This document shows positions 1-9,125 of a stretch of DNA of 64,000 nucleotides, piece by piece (the first letter of the stretch is position 1; each line of letters opens with the position of its first letter). This DNA is from Sva-07 sp963715825 (GTDB lineage: Bacteria; Actinomycetota; Acidimicrobiia; Acidimicrobiales; Ilumatobacteraceae): the NCBI GenBank assembly GCA_963715825.1, contig CAVQSI010000041.1, forward strand, positions 248,001 to 312,000, read 5' to 3'. The position numbers and the translations under genes were made by a program. Below the pieces are notes generated by a model, which was not told the origin of the DNA, made no database searches, and saw nothing but the letters and a program-made list of their open reading frames with translations.

Positions 1-333
1 GGCGGCCATCAGCCGAGCAGCCCGTTCGGCGCGTTCGACGATGTCGTCGCCGGTGATGCGGTCGGCGAGGGCGATCATCGCATCGATGGCGCCGGCGAGA
101 TCGCCCGTGCGATTCTCGACCCGCTCGGCGAGGAAGGCCTTGTCGAGATGCGCGTGCGGCTCGACGGCCGCCGGGAGCAGCAGGGACCCGGCGAGATCGA
201 CGATGTCGCCGTCCGTTGCGGCCAGATCGGGACCGACCTCGGCGATGACGCCGTCGACGATCAAGACGTCGGTGGGTCCGTCTGTCACGGCTCCGTGAAC
301 AATCGTCGCTTGCCGTAGGAGGGTGCTGGACAT
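1..333 (-). CDS. Amidohydrolase, cytosine-deaminase-like (3' end outside window)
   Basis: This is the N-terminal part (111 codons) of a metal-dependent hydrolase that runs off the left edge. The start is the ATG at 331-333. The protein opens with the beta-rich segment typical of amidohydrolases (VLIVDGVIAEVG), then LLLPAAVEPHAHLDKAF, where H60-x-H62 is the usual metal-binding pair and the following D-K is characteristic of cytosine deaminase and related enzymes. These hydrolyse C-N bonds of ring amides or amidines; the substrate cannot be told from this fragment. It is divergent from the LLM oxidoreductase at 353 with only 19 bases between the two start codons, so the promoters must overlap or lie within the opposing genes. 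Confidence 0.8.
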   Translation of the reverse strand, partial: MSSTLLRQATIVHGAVTDGPTDVLIVDGVIAEVGPDLAATDGDIVDLAGSLLLPAAVEPHAHLDKAFLAERVENRTGDLAGAIDAMIALADRITGDDIVERAERAARLMAA

Positions 334-352
334 CTGCGCGAAACTACTGGCC

Positions 353-1528
353 ATGAGCGAACGACCGGACCTGAAACTCGGTGCCTTCTTCTTCGGCGGC
401 GTCGAGATGGACGATGCAGGAGCCGGTGCCCCGGCGCCGATGGATCGCCGCTACACGAACGACGAGTGCTGGAAGGCGACGCTCGACTACGTCAACTCCG
501 CCAAGGAGGCCGAGCGGCTCGGATTCGACTCGTTCTGGACCACGGAGCACCACTTCCAGTACGAGGGCTACGAGGTGATCCCCAACGGTCTGTTGATCTC
601 CACGTGGATCGCTGCGCAGACCACCACGTTGCGCTTCGGCGCCATGTTCAACGTGGTGCCCCAGTGGAATCCACTGCGGCTCGCCGAGGACTTCGCAACC
701 CTGCACAACCTCTCGGGTGGGCGCGGCATGCTCGGCGTCGGCCGGGGCACCGTGCCGCGCGAGGTCCTGCACCTCAACGACAAGGGGGTGTCGATCGGCT
801 CGCACGACAACCCCGACCAGGCCGACGCCGACACGTTCAACCGCGAGGTGTTCGAGGAGTCGATGGAGATCGTCCGGCGGGCGCTCACCGAGGAGTCGTT
901 CTCGTTCCAGGGCAAGCACTTCCAGATCCCCATCCCGGGCATCCCGGATCGGGGCTCGACGGTGCAGGAGCTCACGCTCATCCCCAAGCCGATCCACCCC
1001 TTCGAGATCTGGCAGGCGGTCACGTCGCCCCCCACGCTCGACTACGTGCCCGTCGTCGACCACGGCGCGGTGTTCTGGAACCAGCACTACAGCTTCATCA
1101 AGCGGTTCTGGGACACGTACGCCGAGAAGTACCACGCCGCTCACGACGTCGAGTTGGCATCGCACGAGAAGCGGATGCTGGTGGTGGCGTTCCGTATCGA
1201 GGACACGATGGAGGAGGCCCGGGCGTCGGCGCTACCGGGCCACGACGAGTTCTGGAAGTTCCTCGGGCCCTACGGCTGGAGCCGTGGCTACATGGGCCCC
1301 GACGGCAAGCCGGCCAAGCCCGGCCTGATCCCGACGCTCGACGAGTCGATCGAGAACAAGACGATCCTCGTCGGCCCGCCCGAGAAGGTCGCCGAGGAGA
1401 TCTCGTTCTACCGCGACCTACTCGGTCTCGAATACCTCACCCTGTTCCCGCACCTGCTCGGCGACCCGTACAAGAAGGCCGACGAGCAGATGGCCCGCTT
1501 CGCCGAAGAGGTTCTGCCCCTGCTCTGA
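353..1528 (+). CDS. LLM-class flavin-dependent oxidoreductase
   Basis: A 391-residue luciferase-like monooxygenase (TIM-barrel, F420- or FMN-dependent). Visible hallmarks are the N-terminal KLGAFFFGG strand, the A-x-R-LGFDSFW-TTEHHF segment, the TTLRFGAMFNVVPQWNPLRLAEDFATL core, and the GGRGMLGVGRGTVPRE loop that binds the cofactor phosphate. Length fits the family. An upstream in-frame start at 323 would overlap the divergent amidohydrolase, so the ATG at 353 is preferred; no strong ribosome site precedes it. The substrate is unknown. In actinobacteria such enzymes often oxidise small organic molecules, and the neighbouring acyl-CoA genes are consistent with a catabolic role, but that is inference. 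The gene ends inside the hairpin at 1523-1595. Confidence 0.88.
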   Translation: MSERPDLKLGAFFFGGVEMDDAGAGAPAPMDRRYTNDECWKATLDYVNSAKEAERLGFDSFWTTEHHFQYEGYEVIPNGLLISTWIAAQTTTLRFGAMFNVVPQWNPLRLAEDFATLHNLSGGRGMLGVGRGTVPREVLHLNDKGVSIGSHDNPDQADADTFNREVFEESMEIVRRALTEESFSFQGKHFQIPIPGIPDRGSTVQELTLIPKPIHPFEIWQAVTSPPTLDYVPVVDHGAVFWNQHYSFIKRFWDTYAEKYHAAHDVELASHEKRMLVVAFRIEDTMEEARASALPGHDEFWKFLGPYGWSRGYMGPDGKPAKPGLIPTLDESIENKTILVGPPEKVAEEISFYRDLLGLEYLTLFPHLLGDPYKKADEQMARFAEEVLPLL

Positions 1529-1595
1529 CTCCGGGGGTTCTCGTGAACAAGTACGCGCTCTGACCGCACACTTGTTCACGAGAAGCGAGTCAGAG
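1523..1595. terminator. Bidirectional hairpin terminator between convergent genes
   Basis: Two nested stems sit exactly between the LLM oxidoreductase and the ggt-like gene. The inner stem is a perfect 15-bp match, TTCTCGTGAACAAGT (1538-1552) with ACTTGTTCACGAGAA (1570-1584). The outer stem, CTCTGACTC with GAGTCAGAG, contains the stop codons of both flanking genes. The symmetry suits a shared terminator. The same core, TCTCGTGAACAA, recurs at 59620-59664, so it belongs to a repeat family. Confidence 0.7.
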
Positions 1596-3197
1596 GCCGG
1601 CGGCGGAACCGACGACGGACCGGGGGTCGGCGGCGCCGGCGAACATGCCGGAGTCCTCGACCACGATCGCATGCGCATGGCCGAATCCCGAATCCCAGGC
1701 CGGTCGTTGCTCGCCGCGGTGGCCACGAGCGTTCAGCGCTTCGACCCAATCCGGTGGGGCGTGGCCCTCCACGTGGACGAGCGGACCGCCGGCGCCGGTC
1801 CAGGTGTCGAAGCCGGTGTCGGGGCCATGCAGGATCCAGCGGGCTGCATCGATCGCAGCCGTCGGCGACTGGCCGTGGCGGAACAGTCGGGCCGCGATCT
1901 GCAGGAGGATCTGTGGCTGTGCGTCGCCGCCCATCGTGCCGAACACCGACGCGAGGCGTCCCGACCGGGTGGCCAACGCCGGCGACAGTGTGTGGGGCGG
2001 ACGTCGTCCGGGGGCGAACTCGGCGGGATGGCCCTCGACCAGGTTGAATCCGATACCGCGGTTGTGCAGGTTGATGCCGGTGTTCGGCTCGACGAGGTGA
2101 CTGCCGAAACCCGAGGCGTTCGACTGGATCAGCGACACGCCGATGCGTCGCCCGTCGCGGTCGATGCCGGCGGTGCACAGGTAGGTCGTGTCGCCGTCGG
2201 AACCCGGCGCGAACCGGCCGCTGGCGTTCTCCAGTCCGATCTGGTCGAGGCGTCCGTCGATGGCGGCGATGAGCGCGTCGCCGTCGGCGCGATCGTGCAG
2301 CGCGTCGGGCCGGTCGTACCCGGCGGCGGTGGCGGCCTCGATGAGCAGATGGGCCCAGCGGTCGTCGTCGGGGTCGTCGGGCAGGTCGAGCCCTTCGGCG
2401 AGGCGAGCGGCTCCGAGCGTGAGGTAGCCCTGCGAGTTCGGGCCGATGGTGTGCAGATCGACGCCGAATGCTGATGCGGTGAGCGGCTCGATCCACTCGG
2501 CCTGGACGGTGCCGAGGTCGTCGGCGTCGAACAGTCCGTCGCCGAGTTCGAGGAGTCCGTCACCGAACGCGCCCAGGTAGAAGCCGTCGCGGCCACTGGC
2601 CGCAAGCGCGGTGAGTACGAGGGCGGCGCCCGGGCGTCGGACCACGGCGCCGGTCGATGTCGCCTGTTCGGCCAACTCGGAGAGATTCGACCGGCTGGTC
2701 GCATCGAGTCGGCGCAGCGACCCCACGAGCAGCGGGCTCGCCGGGAACCCCCCGGCAGCGAGCCGTCGGGCGGGAGCCAGGATCACGTCGAGCGGGAGCG
2801 AACCGAAGCGGTCGTGGAGGGCCATCCACCCGTCGATGCAGCCGGGCACGGTCACCGAACGAACGTCGAGTTTGAACGGCATCTCGCTGTGCCCTTCGGC
2901 GCGCAACGCGGCGGGGTCCGCGCCCGCACCGGCTCGCCCGGACGCATTGAGTGCGAAGGTTTCGCCCGGCGCGTCGGAACCCGGGTCGTCGATGTGGATC
3001 AGGGCGAAGAGGTCGCCCCCGATGCCGCACAGGTGCGGACCGGTCACGGCGATCGCCGCATTGGTGGCGATCGCGGCGTCGACGGCATTGCCGCCGAGGG
3101 CGAAGATCGAGACGCCCGCCGAGGTGGCGAGTTGATCGGCGCTCGCCACCATGTGATGGCGGGCTCGGACCGTGGAGCGGGGGGTGGCGGTCGACAT
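1590..3197 (-). CDS. Gamma-glutamyltransferase-family protein
   Basis: A 535-residue Ntn-hydrolase of the gamma-glutamyltransferase family, which cleaves gamma-glutamyl amides such as glutathione and matures by self-cleavage. Seen: the ASAGVSIFALGGNAVDAAIATN start, CGIGGDLFALI, and near residue 337 a DTTYLCTAG segment at the place where classical enzymes have a TTH catalytic threonine. The two threonines are kept but the histidine is replaced by tyrosine. Downstream, SLIQSNASGFGSHLVEPNTG and FGTMGGDAQPQ match the small-subunit signatures. No signal peptide is visible, so it is probably cytoplasmic, unlike many secreted GGTs. Specificity is open; a YwrD-like acylase role is possible. Confidence 0.85.
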   Translation of the reverse strand: MSTATPRSTVRARHHMVASADQLATSAGVSIFALGGNAVDAAIATNAAIAVTGPHLCGIGGDLFALIHIDDPGSDAPGETFALNASGRAGAGADPAALRAEGHSEMPFKLDVRSVTVPGCIDGWMALHDRFGSLPLDVILAPARRLAAGGFPASPLLVGSLRRLDATSRSNLSELAEQATSTGAVVRRPGAALVLTALAASGRDGFYLGAFGDGLLELGDGLFDADDLGTVQAEWIEPLTASAFGVDLHTIGPNSQGYLTLGAARLAEGLDLPDDPDDDRWAHLLIEAATAAGYDRPDALHDRADGDALIAAIDGRLDQIGLENASGRFAPGSDGDTTYLCTAGIDRDGRRIGVSLIQSNASGFGSHLVEPNTGINLHNRGIGFNLVEGHPAEFAPGRRPPHTLSPALATRSGRLASVFGTMGGDAQPQILLQIAARLFRHGQSPTAAIDAARWILHGPDTGFDTWTGAGGPLVHVEGHAPPDWVEALNARGHRGEQRPAWDSGFGHAHAIVVEDSGMFAGAADPRSVVGSAAGL

Positions 3198-3212
3198 GGT
3201 GGCGACGTTACG

Positions 3213-3998
3213 TCACGAGCCGGAGGCCGGACCGTGCCACTCGCCGCGTTCGATGAGTACGTCGCGGAGGATCTCCGGGCGATCGGTCATGATGCCGTCG
3301 ACGCCCAGATCGAGCAGTCGGTGCATCTCGTCGGCGTCGTCGATCGTCCACACGTGCACCGGGACGTGACGTCGGTGAGCGTTGCGGACGAACCGCTCGG
3401 TGACCACGGTGACACCCTTGGGTCCGCTGGGCGCGCCGTAGCGGACCGGGACCTGGGCGACGCGGTCGGCGGGTCCGGTGACCCGACCGGTGAGGCGGAG
3501 CGTGGCGACCTCCTGCGGGCTCATGCACGACAGCAGTTGCGACCCCAGCAGGGTGCGCAGCTTGGTGAGGCGGGCGTGGCTGAACGCGCCGAGGCACACA
3601 CGGTCGATTGCCTCGTACCGGCGGATCAGCGCCGCCAGCGGTCCTGCGGCAGCGTCGGACTTGCAGTCGATGTTGAAGCGCACGTCGGGAAATCGATCGA
3701 ACAGCTCGCTCATCAGCGGGATCGGCGCACGGCCGTCGACGCGGATCTCGGCGAGTTCGTCGGCGGTCATCTCGGCGATCGTTCCGTCGACGCCACAGGT
3801 GCGGGTCAGGTCGGGGTCGTGGAACGCCATCAGCACGCCGTCGGCGCTGAGGTGGACGTCGGTCTCGAGGTAGCTGAATCCGAGCGACACGGCATGTTCG
3901 AACGCCGGCATCGTGTTCTCGGGGGCCTCGCTGGTGCCGCCTCGATGCGCGAACGGAATCGGCCCCGGCCAATCGAGGTACGGGTGCAGCTGCATCAC
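3213..3998 (-). CDS. Glycerophosphodiester phosphodiesterase
   Basis: A 261-residue GDPD-domain enzyme that hydrolyses glycerophosphodiesters to glycerol-3-phosphate and an alcohol. Catalytic elements are visible: HRGG at residues 18-21 followed by EAPENTMPAF, the metal pair in YLETDVHLSADG, and FHDPDLTRTC carrying the second histidine. The C-terminus ends in the usual VDGIMTDRPEIL strand. It lacks a signal peptide, so it is likely cytoplasmic. It lies 15 bases upstream of nothing on its own strand except the ggt-like gene, whose start at 3197 follows its stop closely, so the two may be cotranscribed. A second GDPD occurs at 56790-57527 with low similarity. Confidence 0.88.
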   Translation of the reverse strand: MMQLHPYLDWPGPIPFAHRGGTSEAPENTMPAFEHAVSLGFSYLETDVHLSADGVLMAFHDPDLTRTCGVDGTIAEMTADELAEIRVDGRAPIPLMSELFDRFPDVRFNIDCKSDAAAGPLAALIRRYEAIDRVCLGAFSHARLTKLRTLLGSQLLSCMSPQEVATLRLTGRVTGPADRVAQVPVRYGAPSGPKGVTVVTERFVRNAHRRHVPVHVWTIDDADEMHRLLDLGVDGIMTDRPEILRDVLIERGEWHGPASGS

Positions 3999-4046
3999 CG
4001 CCCGACCGTAGTCACGGGCACGCCACCCCGCCAGGGTGTCCGCACC

Positions 4047-4151
4047 GCGATGAGCCAGAAGGGCCGTCTGCGCACCGTTGGCTCATCGCGGTCGAGAGTG
4101 CTCGCGGTCCGATGAGCCAGAGGGGTCGTCAGCGCCCCGTTCGCTCATCGC
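4047..4151. repeat. Two GATGAGC-type inverted repeats
   Basis: The gap between the GDPD and acyl-CoA synthetase genes holds two hairpins. Copy 1 has perfect 11-bp arms, GCGATGAGCCA (4047-4057) and TGGCTCATCGC (4079-4089). Copy 2 has GATGAGC (4111-4117) and GCTCATC (4143-4149). Related elements occur at 36096-36201 and 45005-45150. Here they lie just after the synthetase stop codon, so they could end its transcript. Confidence 0.75.
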
Positions 4152-4169
4152 GGCACCCGGCGCGTCCGC

Positions 4170-5733
4170 TCAGATCGAGCGGCCGGCTTCCTTCCAGTAC
4201 TCGTCTTTGAGCAGGCGCTTGTAGAGCTTGCCGGTCGGGTGACGGGGGAGTTCGGTGCGGAAGTCGATCGAGCGGGGACACTTCACGTCGGCGAGCTGCG
4301 TCCGGCAGAACTGGATCAGCTCGGAGGCGAGCGCAGCGGCGGCTGCGTCGTCGGCGGGCATCTCGGCGGGCTGAACGACCGCTTTGACCTCCTCGCCGAA
4401 GTCCTCGTTCGGCACACCGAACACGGCGACGTCGATCACCTTGGGGTGGGTGACGAGGACGTTCTCGGCCTCTTGCGGATAGATGTTCACACCGCCGGAG
4501 ATGATCATGTACGCCTTGCGGTCCGTGAGGTACAGGAACCCGTCGGCGTCGACGTAGCCGACGTCGCCGAGCGTCGTCCAGCCCTTCGCATGGCGTGAGG
4601 CGGCGGTCTTCTCGGGGTCGTTGTGGTACTCGAACTCGCCTTCGCTCTCGAAGTACACGGTTCCCGACTCGCCCTGCGGGACCTCCTCACCGTCCTCGCC
4701 CACGATGTGCAGCACGCCGACGATCGGTTGGCCGACCGTGCCCTCGTGGGCGAGCCAGCTCTCGCTGTTGCAGTACACGAAGCCGTTGCCCTCGCTGCCC
4801 GCGTAGTACTCGTGGATGACCGGGCCGAACCACTCGATCATCTGCTTCTTCACCGGCACCGGACAGGGCGCGGCGGCGTGGATGACCGTCTCGAGCGACG
4901 ACACGTCGTGGGCACTGCCGGGTCTCCTCCGGCAGCTTCAGCATCCGAACGAACATCGTCGGCACGACCTGGCTGTGGGTGATGTCGTACTCGTCGACGA
5001 GACGCAGGTACTCCTCGGCGTCGAAGTGCTCCATGGCCACGATCGTGGCGCCGATCGCGTGGACGGCGAGACAGAAGCGCAGCGGAGCGGCGTGGTAGAA
5101 GGGCGCCGGCGACAGGTACCGCTTCGTGTCGTCCATCCCGAACAGCAGCTGCAGCAGACCCTGCACCGGGCTCGGTGCGGCGTCGAGCGGCTGGTTCGGG
5201 AACGCGCGGGTGATCCCCTTCGGCATGCCGGTGGTGCCCGAGGAGTACAGCATGTCCAGGCCGGCGATTCGAGTCTCGTCGAGCGGTTCGGGCGACTGCT
5301 CGGCGACGGCGGACTCGTAGCTCTCGTAGCCGTCGATCGTGCCGTCGAGCATCAGGCGCAACTCGACGTTCGGCGTGGTCTCGATGATCTCGGCGGCCTG
5401 ATCGGCCTTGTACTTCGAGGTGATGTAGGCGCGGGCCCCGCAGTCGTTGATGATGTACTCGAGTTCGTGGCTCGTGAGCCGCGACGAGGTGCAGGTGTAC
5501 ACCAGGCCGGCGTAGTGGCAGCCCCACACGATCTCGAGATAGCGGTCGTGGTTCTCCATGCAGATCGCGATGTGATCGCCGGGCTGCAGACCCGCTGCAC
5601 GCAACAGCCGACTCAGCCGGTTCGCTGCCGCGTCGAGCTCGGCGTAGGTCTGCGTGAAGCCGGATCCGCCCATGATGAGCGCTGGCTTGTCGCCGTGGGT
5701 TTCGAGGTGTGCACCGGGGAACATGCGCCGCAA
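4170..5733 (-). pseudogene. Acyl-CoA synthetase (AMP-binding), frameshifted
   Basis: An ATP-dependent acyl-CoA ligase, about 520 residues if one frameshift is repaired. The N-terminal part carries the P-loop YSSGTTGMPKGITR and the fatty-acid ligase motif HYAGLVYTCTSSRL. The C-terminal part carries YYAGSEGNGFVY, GDVGYVDADGFLYLTDR and the catalytic lysine region PRHPTGKLYKR. The frame changes between about 4905 and 4925: one frame runs to LKLPEETR, while the conserved continuation SAHDVSSLETVIHAAAPCP is read after skipping one base. Both halves are otherwise intact and well conserved, so a sequencing indel is as likely as true inactivation. Its substrate is unknown; the acyl-CoA dehydrogenase at 7055 is a natural partner. 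Confidence 0.8.
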
Positions 5734-5781
5734 CGTAGTCGACGCGGGTCACTCGCCGCATGGTGGCGGTACGGTTCCGGG

Positions 5782-6468
5782 ATGCGCCGAGCACGCTTCG
5801 AGGCGGTCATGCAGACCGGGGCGCCGGCGGTGCCGCTCGACGAGGCCTCCTTGCTGATCTCCGCCGCGATCCAGCCCGGCCTCGACGTCGACCACTGGCT
5901 CGGCGAGCTCGACGACCTCGCAACCGGCTGTGCTGCCACGGGCACCGACGTCACCGCCCAGGCGGTCGCCGACCACCTGTTCAGCACCGGGCACTTCGCC
6001 GGCAATCGCACGGCGTACTACGACTGGCGCAACTCGTGCCTCGACCGGGTGATCGCCACCCGCACCGGCATCCCGATCAGCCTGTCGGTGCTGATGATCG
6101 AGGTGGGTCGGCGGGTCGGCGTCGAACTCCATGGCGTGGGCATGCCGGCGCACTTCCTCGTGCGCAGCGCGGAGGATGCCGACGTCTTCTTCGACCCGTT
6201 CGACGCAGGTCGACGCCTCGACGCCGCAGCGGCGCGTGCGTTGTTCGAGCACGTCACCGGGGGCCAGGTGGCCTGGGACGACCGCTACCTGGACCCGACA
6301 CCGAACCGCGACATCGTGATCCGGATGCTGAACAACCTCAAGGGCGTCTTCGCTGGGCGCGCCGACGCCGTGCGCCTGGCGATCGTGATGGATCTTCGCA
6401 GCGCCGTGCCGGAGCTCGCCGAGCTCGAAGCCGCCGAGATCACCGCCACCTCCGCCATCTTCAACTGA
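5782..6468 (+). CDS. Transglutaminase-like SirB1-family protein
   Basis: A 228-residue protein of the SirB1/transglutaminase-like family, known from many bacteria but without an established reaction. Recognisable features are YYDWRNSCLDRVIATRTGIPISLSVLMIEVGRRVG, where the family conserves a transglutaminase-like fold, then GVGMPAHFLVR and DVFFDPFDAGRRL. The C-terminal NRDIVIRMLNNLKGVF is also typical. The open frame extends far upstream, but the ATG at 5782 gives the family's normal N-terminus and avoids overlap with the divergent synthetase, which starts 48 bases away. It is followed after 15 bases by the flavin reductase gene, suggesting cotranscription. Confidence 0.8.
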   Translation: MRRARFEAVMQTGAPAVPLDEASLLISAAIQPGLDVDHWLGELDDLATGCAATGTDVTAQAVADHLFSTGHFAGNRTAYYDWRNSCLDRVIATRTGIPISLSVLMIEVGRRVGVELHGVGMPAHFLVRSAEDADVFFDPFDAGRRLDAAAARALFEHVTGGQVAWDDRYLDPTPNRDIVIRMLNNLKGVFAGRADAVRLAIVMDLRSAVPELAELEAAEITATSAIFN

Positions 6469-6483
6469 CGCCAGACTGTCGCG

Positions 6484-7038
6484 ATGATCGACCGCGACAT
6501 CAAGCAGTGCCTCGGCCAGATGATCAAGGGCGTCCAGGTGATCGGTGCAGCCCACGACGGCGTTCGGCGGGCATACACCAGCCACTGGTTCGAGCAGGTC
6601 AGCTTCGAGGAGCCGATCGTGATGGCGAGCGTGTCGCCGAAGCACGACACCCACCCGCTGATGGTGGCTGCCGGGCGGTTCGCCGTGAGCATCCTCGCCG
6701 CCGACCAGATCGTCGAAGGCCAGTACTTCAGCTATCCCGGCCGCAAGTTCCGGTACGTCGCCGACGAGTACCTGACCGACTGGCCCGGACGCGACCACGT
6801 GCTGCCGGTGGTGCCCAACTCGATTGCCTGGCTGCACTGCGAGACGTTCGACCGGGTCACGATGGTCGACCACGAGTTGCTGTTCGCCCGGGTCGTCGAG
6901 GTCCAGCCGTCGCGCCTCAAGGAGCCTCCGCTGCTCTACTCGAGTCGCCTCGGCTGGCGGGTCACCGGCGACAAGGCACGCGAGCCGGGCGTGAGCATCC
7001 GTGATCAGTTGCTCGACAGGATTCCCGCCGACGACTGA
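6484..7038 (+). CDS. Flavin reductase-like FMN-binding protein
   Basis: A 184-residue protein of the flavin-reductase-like domain family, which binds FMN in a split-barrel and either supplies reduced flavin to monooxygenases or acts as a small oxidoreductase. The N-terminal MIDRDIKQCLGQMIKGVQVIGA, the RRAYTSHWFEQVSFEEPIVMASV strand pair, and HPLMVAAGRFAVSILAADQ match the family. The region after residue 130 (FDRVTMVDHELLFARVVEV) supplies the expected DH motif. It lies 16 bases ahead of the acyl-CoA dehydrogenase start, so it may share a transcript with it. The partner enzyme is not identifiable; the LLM oxidoreductase upstream is one candidate. Confidence 0.82.
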   Translation: MIDRDIKQCLGQMIKGVQVIGAAHDGVRRAYTSHWFEQVSFEEPIVMASVSPKHDTHPLMVAAGRFAVSILAADQIVEGQYFSYPGRKFRYVADEYLTDWPGRDHVLPVVPNSIAWLHCETFDRVTMVDHELLFARVVEVQPSRLKEPPLLYSSRLGWRVTGDKAREPGVSIRDQLLDRIPADD

Positions 7039-7054
7039 AAGTACGGTGCCGGGC

Positions 7055-8266
7055 ATGACGATGACCGACAACCGCACCGAGATGACCGCTGACGAAGCGC
7101 GCGTCAGCGAACTCGTCGACGAACTCCTCGCCGCCTTCCCGCCGAAGACGACCGAGCCGAAGGAGTTCCTCGGCCAGCAGTTCGATCGCGGCCTCGCCTG
7201 GGTGCACTTCCCGGAGGGTCACGGCGGCCTCGGCCTCAACCCGAAATTGCAGAAGCTGATCAACGAGCGGGTGTACGCGGCCGGCGCGCCGAACCCGATG
7301 TATCGCAATCCGATCGGCCACGGCATGTGCGGGCCGACCGTGGTGGCGTGGGGGAGTGACGAGCAGAAGCAGCGCTACCTCCGGCCGTTGTTCACCGGCG
7401 AGGAGATCTGGTGTCAGCTGTTCTCCGAGCCCGGCTCCGGGTCGGACTTCGCCGGGCTGTCGTCGACCGGTGTGCAGGACGGCGAGGAATGGATCTGCAA
7501 CGGCCAGAAGGTGTGGACCACACTGGCCCATCTGTCGAAGTGGGGTCTGCTCGTCGTGCGCACCGACCCCAACGCGGTCAAGCACGCCGGATTGACGGCC
7601 TTCGTCGTCGACATGGAGGATCCGACCGTCGAGATCCGCCCGCTGCGGCAGATGACCGGCGAGGCCGAGTTCAACGAGGTGTTCTTCTCCGACACTCGCA
7701 TCCCGTCCACTGAGATGCTCGGTGGCCCGGGCGACGGCTGGCGGGTGTCGCTCACCACGCTGATGAACGAGCGGGTCTCGATCGGCGGCACGATTCCCGC
7801 CCGGGGCTCCGGGACGATCTCGGCGCTCGTGCAGACCTGGCAGCAGCTGCCCGCAGCGGCGAAGGGTCCGGTCGCGCTCGACGAGGTGATGAAGCTGTGG
7901 GCGCGCGCCGAGGTCCTGCGCCTCACCAACATCCGCGCCAACCAGAACCGCAAGATGGGTGATCCGGGGCCGGAGGGTTCGATCGGCAAGATGGCCTCGG
8001 CCGATCTCAACAAGGACATCTACGATGAGGTGATCAACCTGCTCGGCGCCGACGGCCTGCTGTACGGCAGCTACGAGATGATCCGACCCGAGACCGCAAT
8101 GGGCTCCGACACGCTGCAGAAGGCGTTCCTTCGCAGCCGTGCGAACTCGATCGAGGGTGGCACCACCGAGGTGATGAAGAACATCCTCGGCGAACGCGTG
8201 CTCGGCCTGCCCGGCGATGTCCGCGTCGATCGCGACGTGCCCTGGTCGGAAGTACCTCGGAGCTGA
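7055..8266 (+). CDS. Acyl-CoA dehydrogenase
   Basis: A 403-residue FAD flavoenzyme that introduces an alpha-beta double bond into an acyl-CoA, the first step of beta-oxidation. Diagnostic stretches are QLFSEPGSGSDFAGL and WICNGQKVWTT in the FAD-binding middle domain, and SIEGGTTEVMKNILGERVLGLP at the C-terminus. Length fits. The start at 7055 was chosen over an in-frame ATG at 7001 that lies inside the preceding gene; a second ATG six bases later is possible. The usual catalytic glutamate cannot be assigned with certainty. The gene closes a plus-strand run that begins at 5782 and faces the minus-strand GNAT gene. Confidence 0.9.
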   Translation: MTMTDNRTEMTADEARVSELVDELLAAFPPKTTEPKEFLGQQFDRGLAWVHFPEGHGGLGLNPKLQKLINERVYAAGAPNPMYRNPIGHGMCGPTVVAWGSDEQKQRYLRPLFTGEEIWCQLFSEPGSGSDFAGLSSTGVQDGEEWICNGQKVWTTLAHLSKWGLLVVRTDPNAVKHAGLTAFVVDMEDPTVEIRPLRQMTGEAEFNEVFFSDTRIPSTEMLGGPGDGWRVSLTTLMNERVSIGGTIPARGSGTISALVQTWQQLPAAAKGPVALDEVMKLWARAEVLRLTNIRANQNRKMGDPGPEGSIGKMASADLNKDIYDEVINLLGADGLLYGSYEMIRPETAMGSDTLQKAFLRSRANSIEGGTTEVMKNILGERVLGLPGDVRVDRDVPWSEVPRS

Positions 8267-8281
8267 CCCGAACGACGGAGA

Positions 8282-8704
8282 TCAGTCGGTCGGGTCCAGC
8301 CGCTTGATCATCCACAGCGCATCGCTGCCGGTCGGGAAGTCGTCGATCCGGGCGACCGTCACGTACCCGAGCCGGCGGTACAGCTCATGGGGCTGGAAGG
8401 AGTGGACGAAGATCACGATCGTCGTGCACCCCCGCGCTCGCGCCTCTGCCTCGCCGGCCCGCATCAGGGCGCTGCCGATTCCCTGACCGCGCAGTTCGTC
8501 GGCCACCCAGAGGCTCTGCAACTCGCAGCAGTCACCCCAGCTCCAGCCCGTGAGGCCGGCGAGGATCTGGCCGTCGACGCGAGCGAAGACGGCCAGATCC
8601 TCGTCCGGCGGTAGTCGGGTCGAGGCGTCGGCGGCTCGCCGTACACCCTCCTCGATGAGTTCGAGGTCATCGGGGTCGGGATCGTGCTCGACCGAGATGT
8701 CCAC
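8282..8704 (-). CDS. GNAT-family N-acetyltransferase
   Basis: A 140-residue acetyltransferase that uses acetyl-CoA on an unknown amine. The fold is clear: SLWVADELRGQGIGSALMRAGEAEARARG contains the V-x-x-x-x-RGQGIG acetyl-CoA loop, followed by LYRRLGYVTVARI, the usual C-terminal strand. The start codon is GTG at 8702-8704. It is the last gene of a minus-strand run whose upstream members are the SnoaL-like protein and the SHOCT protein, only 10 bases away from the former. The stop lies 15 bases from the convergent acyl-CoA dehydrogenase. Confidence 0.85.
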   Translation of the reverse strand: MDISVEHDPDPDDLELIEEGVRRAADASTRLPPDEDLAVFARVDGQILAGLTGWSWGDCCELQSLWVADELRGQGIGSALMRAGEAEARARGCTTIVIFVHSFQPHELYRRLGYVTVARIDDFPTGSDALWMIKRLDPTD

Positions 8705-8714
8705 GACCGGTGTG

Positions 8715-9125
8715 TCAGCCGATGAGTTGTTCGAGGAACGCGAGGTCGTCGAAGTAGGTGCGAACCGTGCGGATCTTGTCGCCGGAGTACTCAGCGATGC
8801 TCACGCCGCCCATGTAGACGTGAGCTCCCGTTGCGTCGATCCAGTTCTCGTCGTCGAAGACCAACCGGCCGGTGTGGTCGGCGTCGATCCGCCACTCGGC
8901 AACGACCTTGTTGCCGACTTCGTCGATGCTGCGCACCGTGACGGTCTGGTTGCTGAACGCGGTTTCGCGGTCACCGAATGCCTCGGTCACCTCGGCGAGC
9001 GACGTGGCGTACATGTTGGGGGACCACACGACGGCATCCTCGGTGAAGAGGCTGCCGAGGTCGTCGGTGCCGGCGCCGAAGGCGACGGCCAACACCCGAA
9101 GGAGGTTGTCCTGACGGGCGCTCAT
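8715..9125 (-). CDS. SnoaL-like / NTF2-fold protein
   Basis: A 136-residue protein with the cone-shaped NTF2 fold typical of SnoaL-like polyketide cyclases, limonene-epoxide hydrolase-like proteins and many uncharacterised relatives. Seen: the N-terminal helix with FTEDAVVWSPNMYATSLAEV, the paired strands VVAEWRIDADHTG and the ending GDKIRTVRTYFDDLAFLEQLIG. The family covers enzymes and ligand-binding proteins, so no reaction is assigned. Its ATG overlaps the stop of the SHOCT gene in an ATGA arrangement, which implies translational coupling. Confidence 0.75.
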   Translation of the reverse strand: MSARQDNLLRVLAVAFGAGTDDLGSLFTEDAVVWSPNMYATSLAEVTEAFGDRETAFSNQTVTVRSIDEVGNKVVAEWRIDADHTGRLVFDDENWIDATGAHVYMGGVSIAEYSGDKIRTVRTYFDDLAFLEQLIG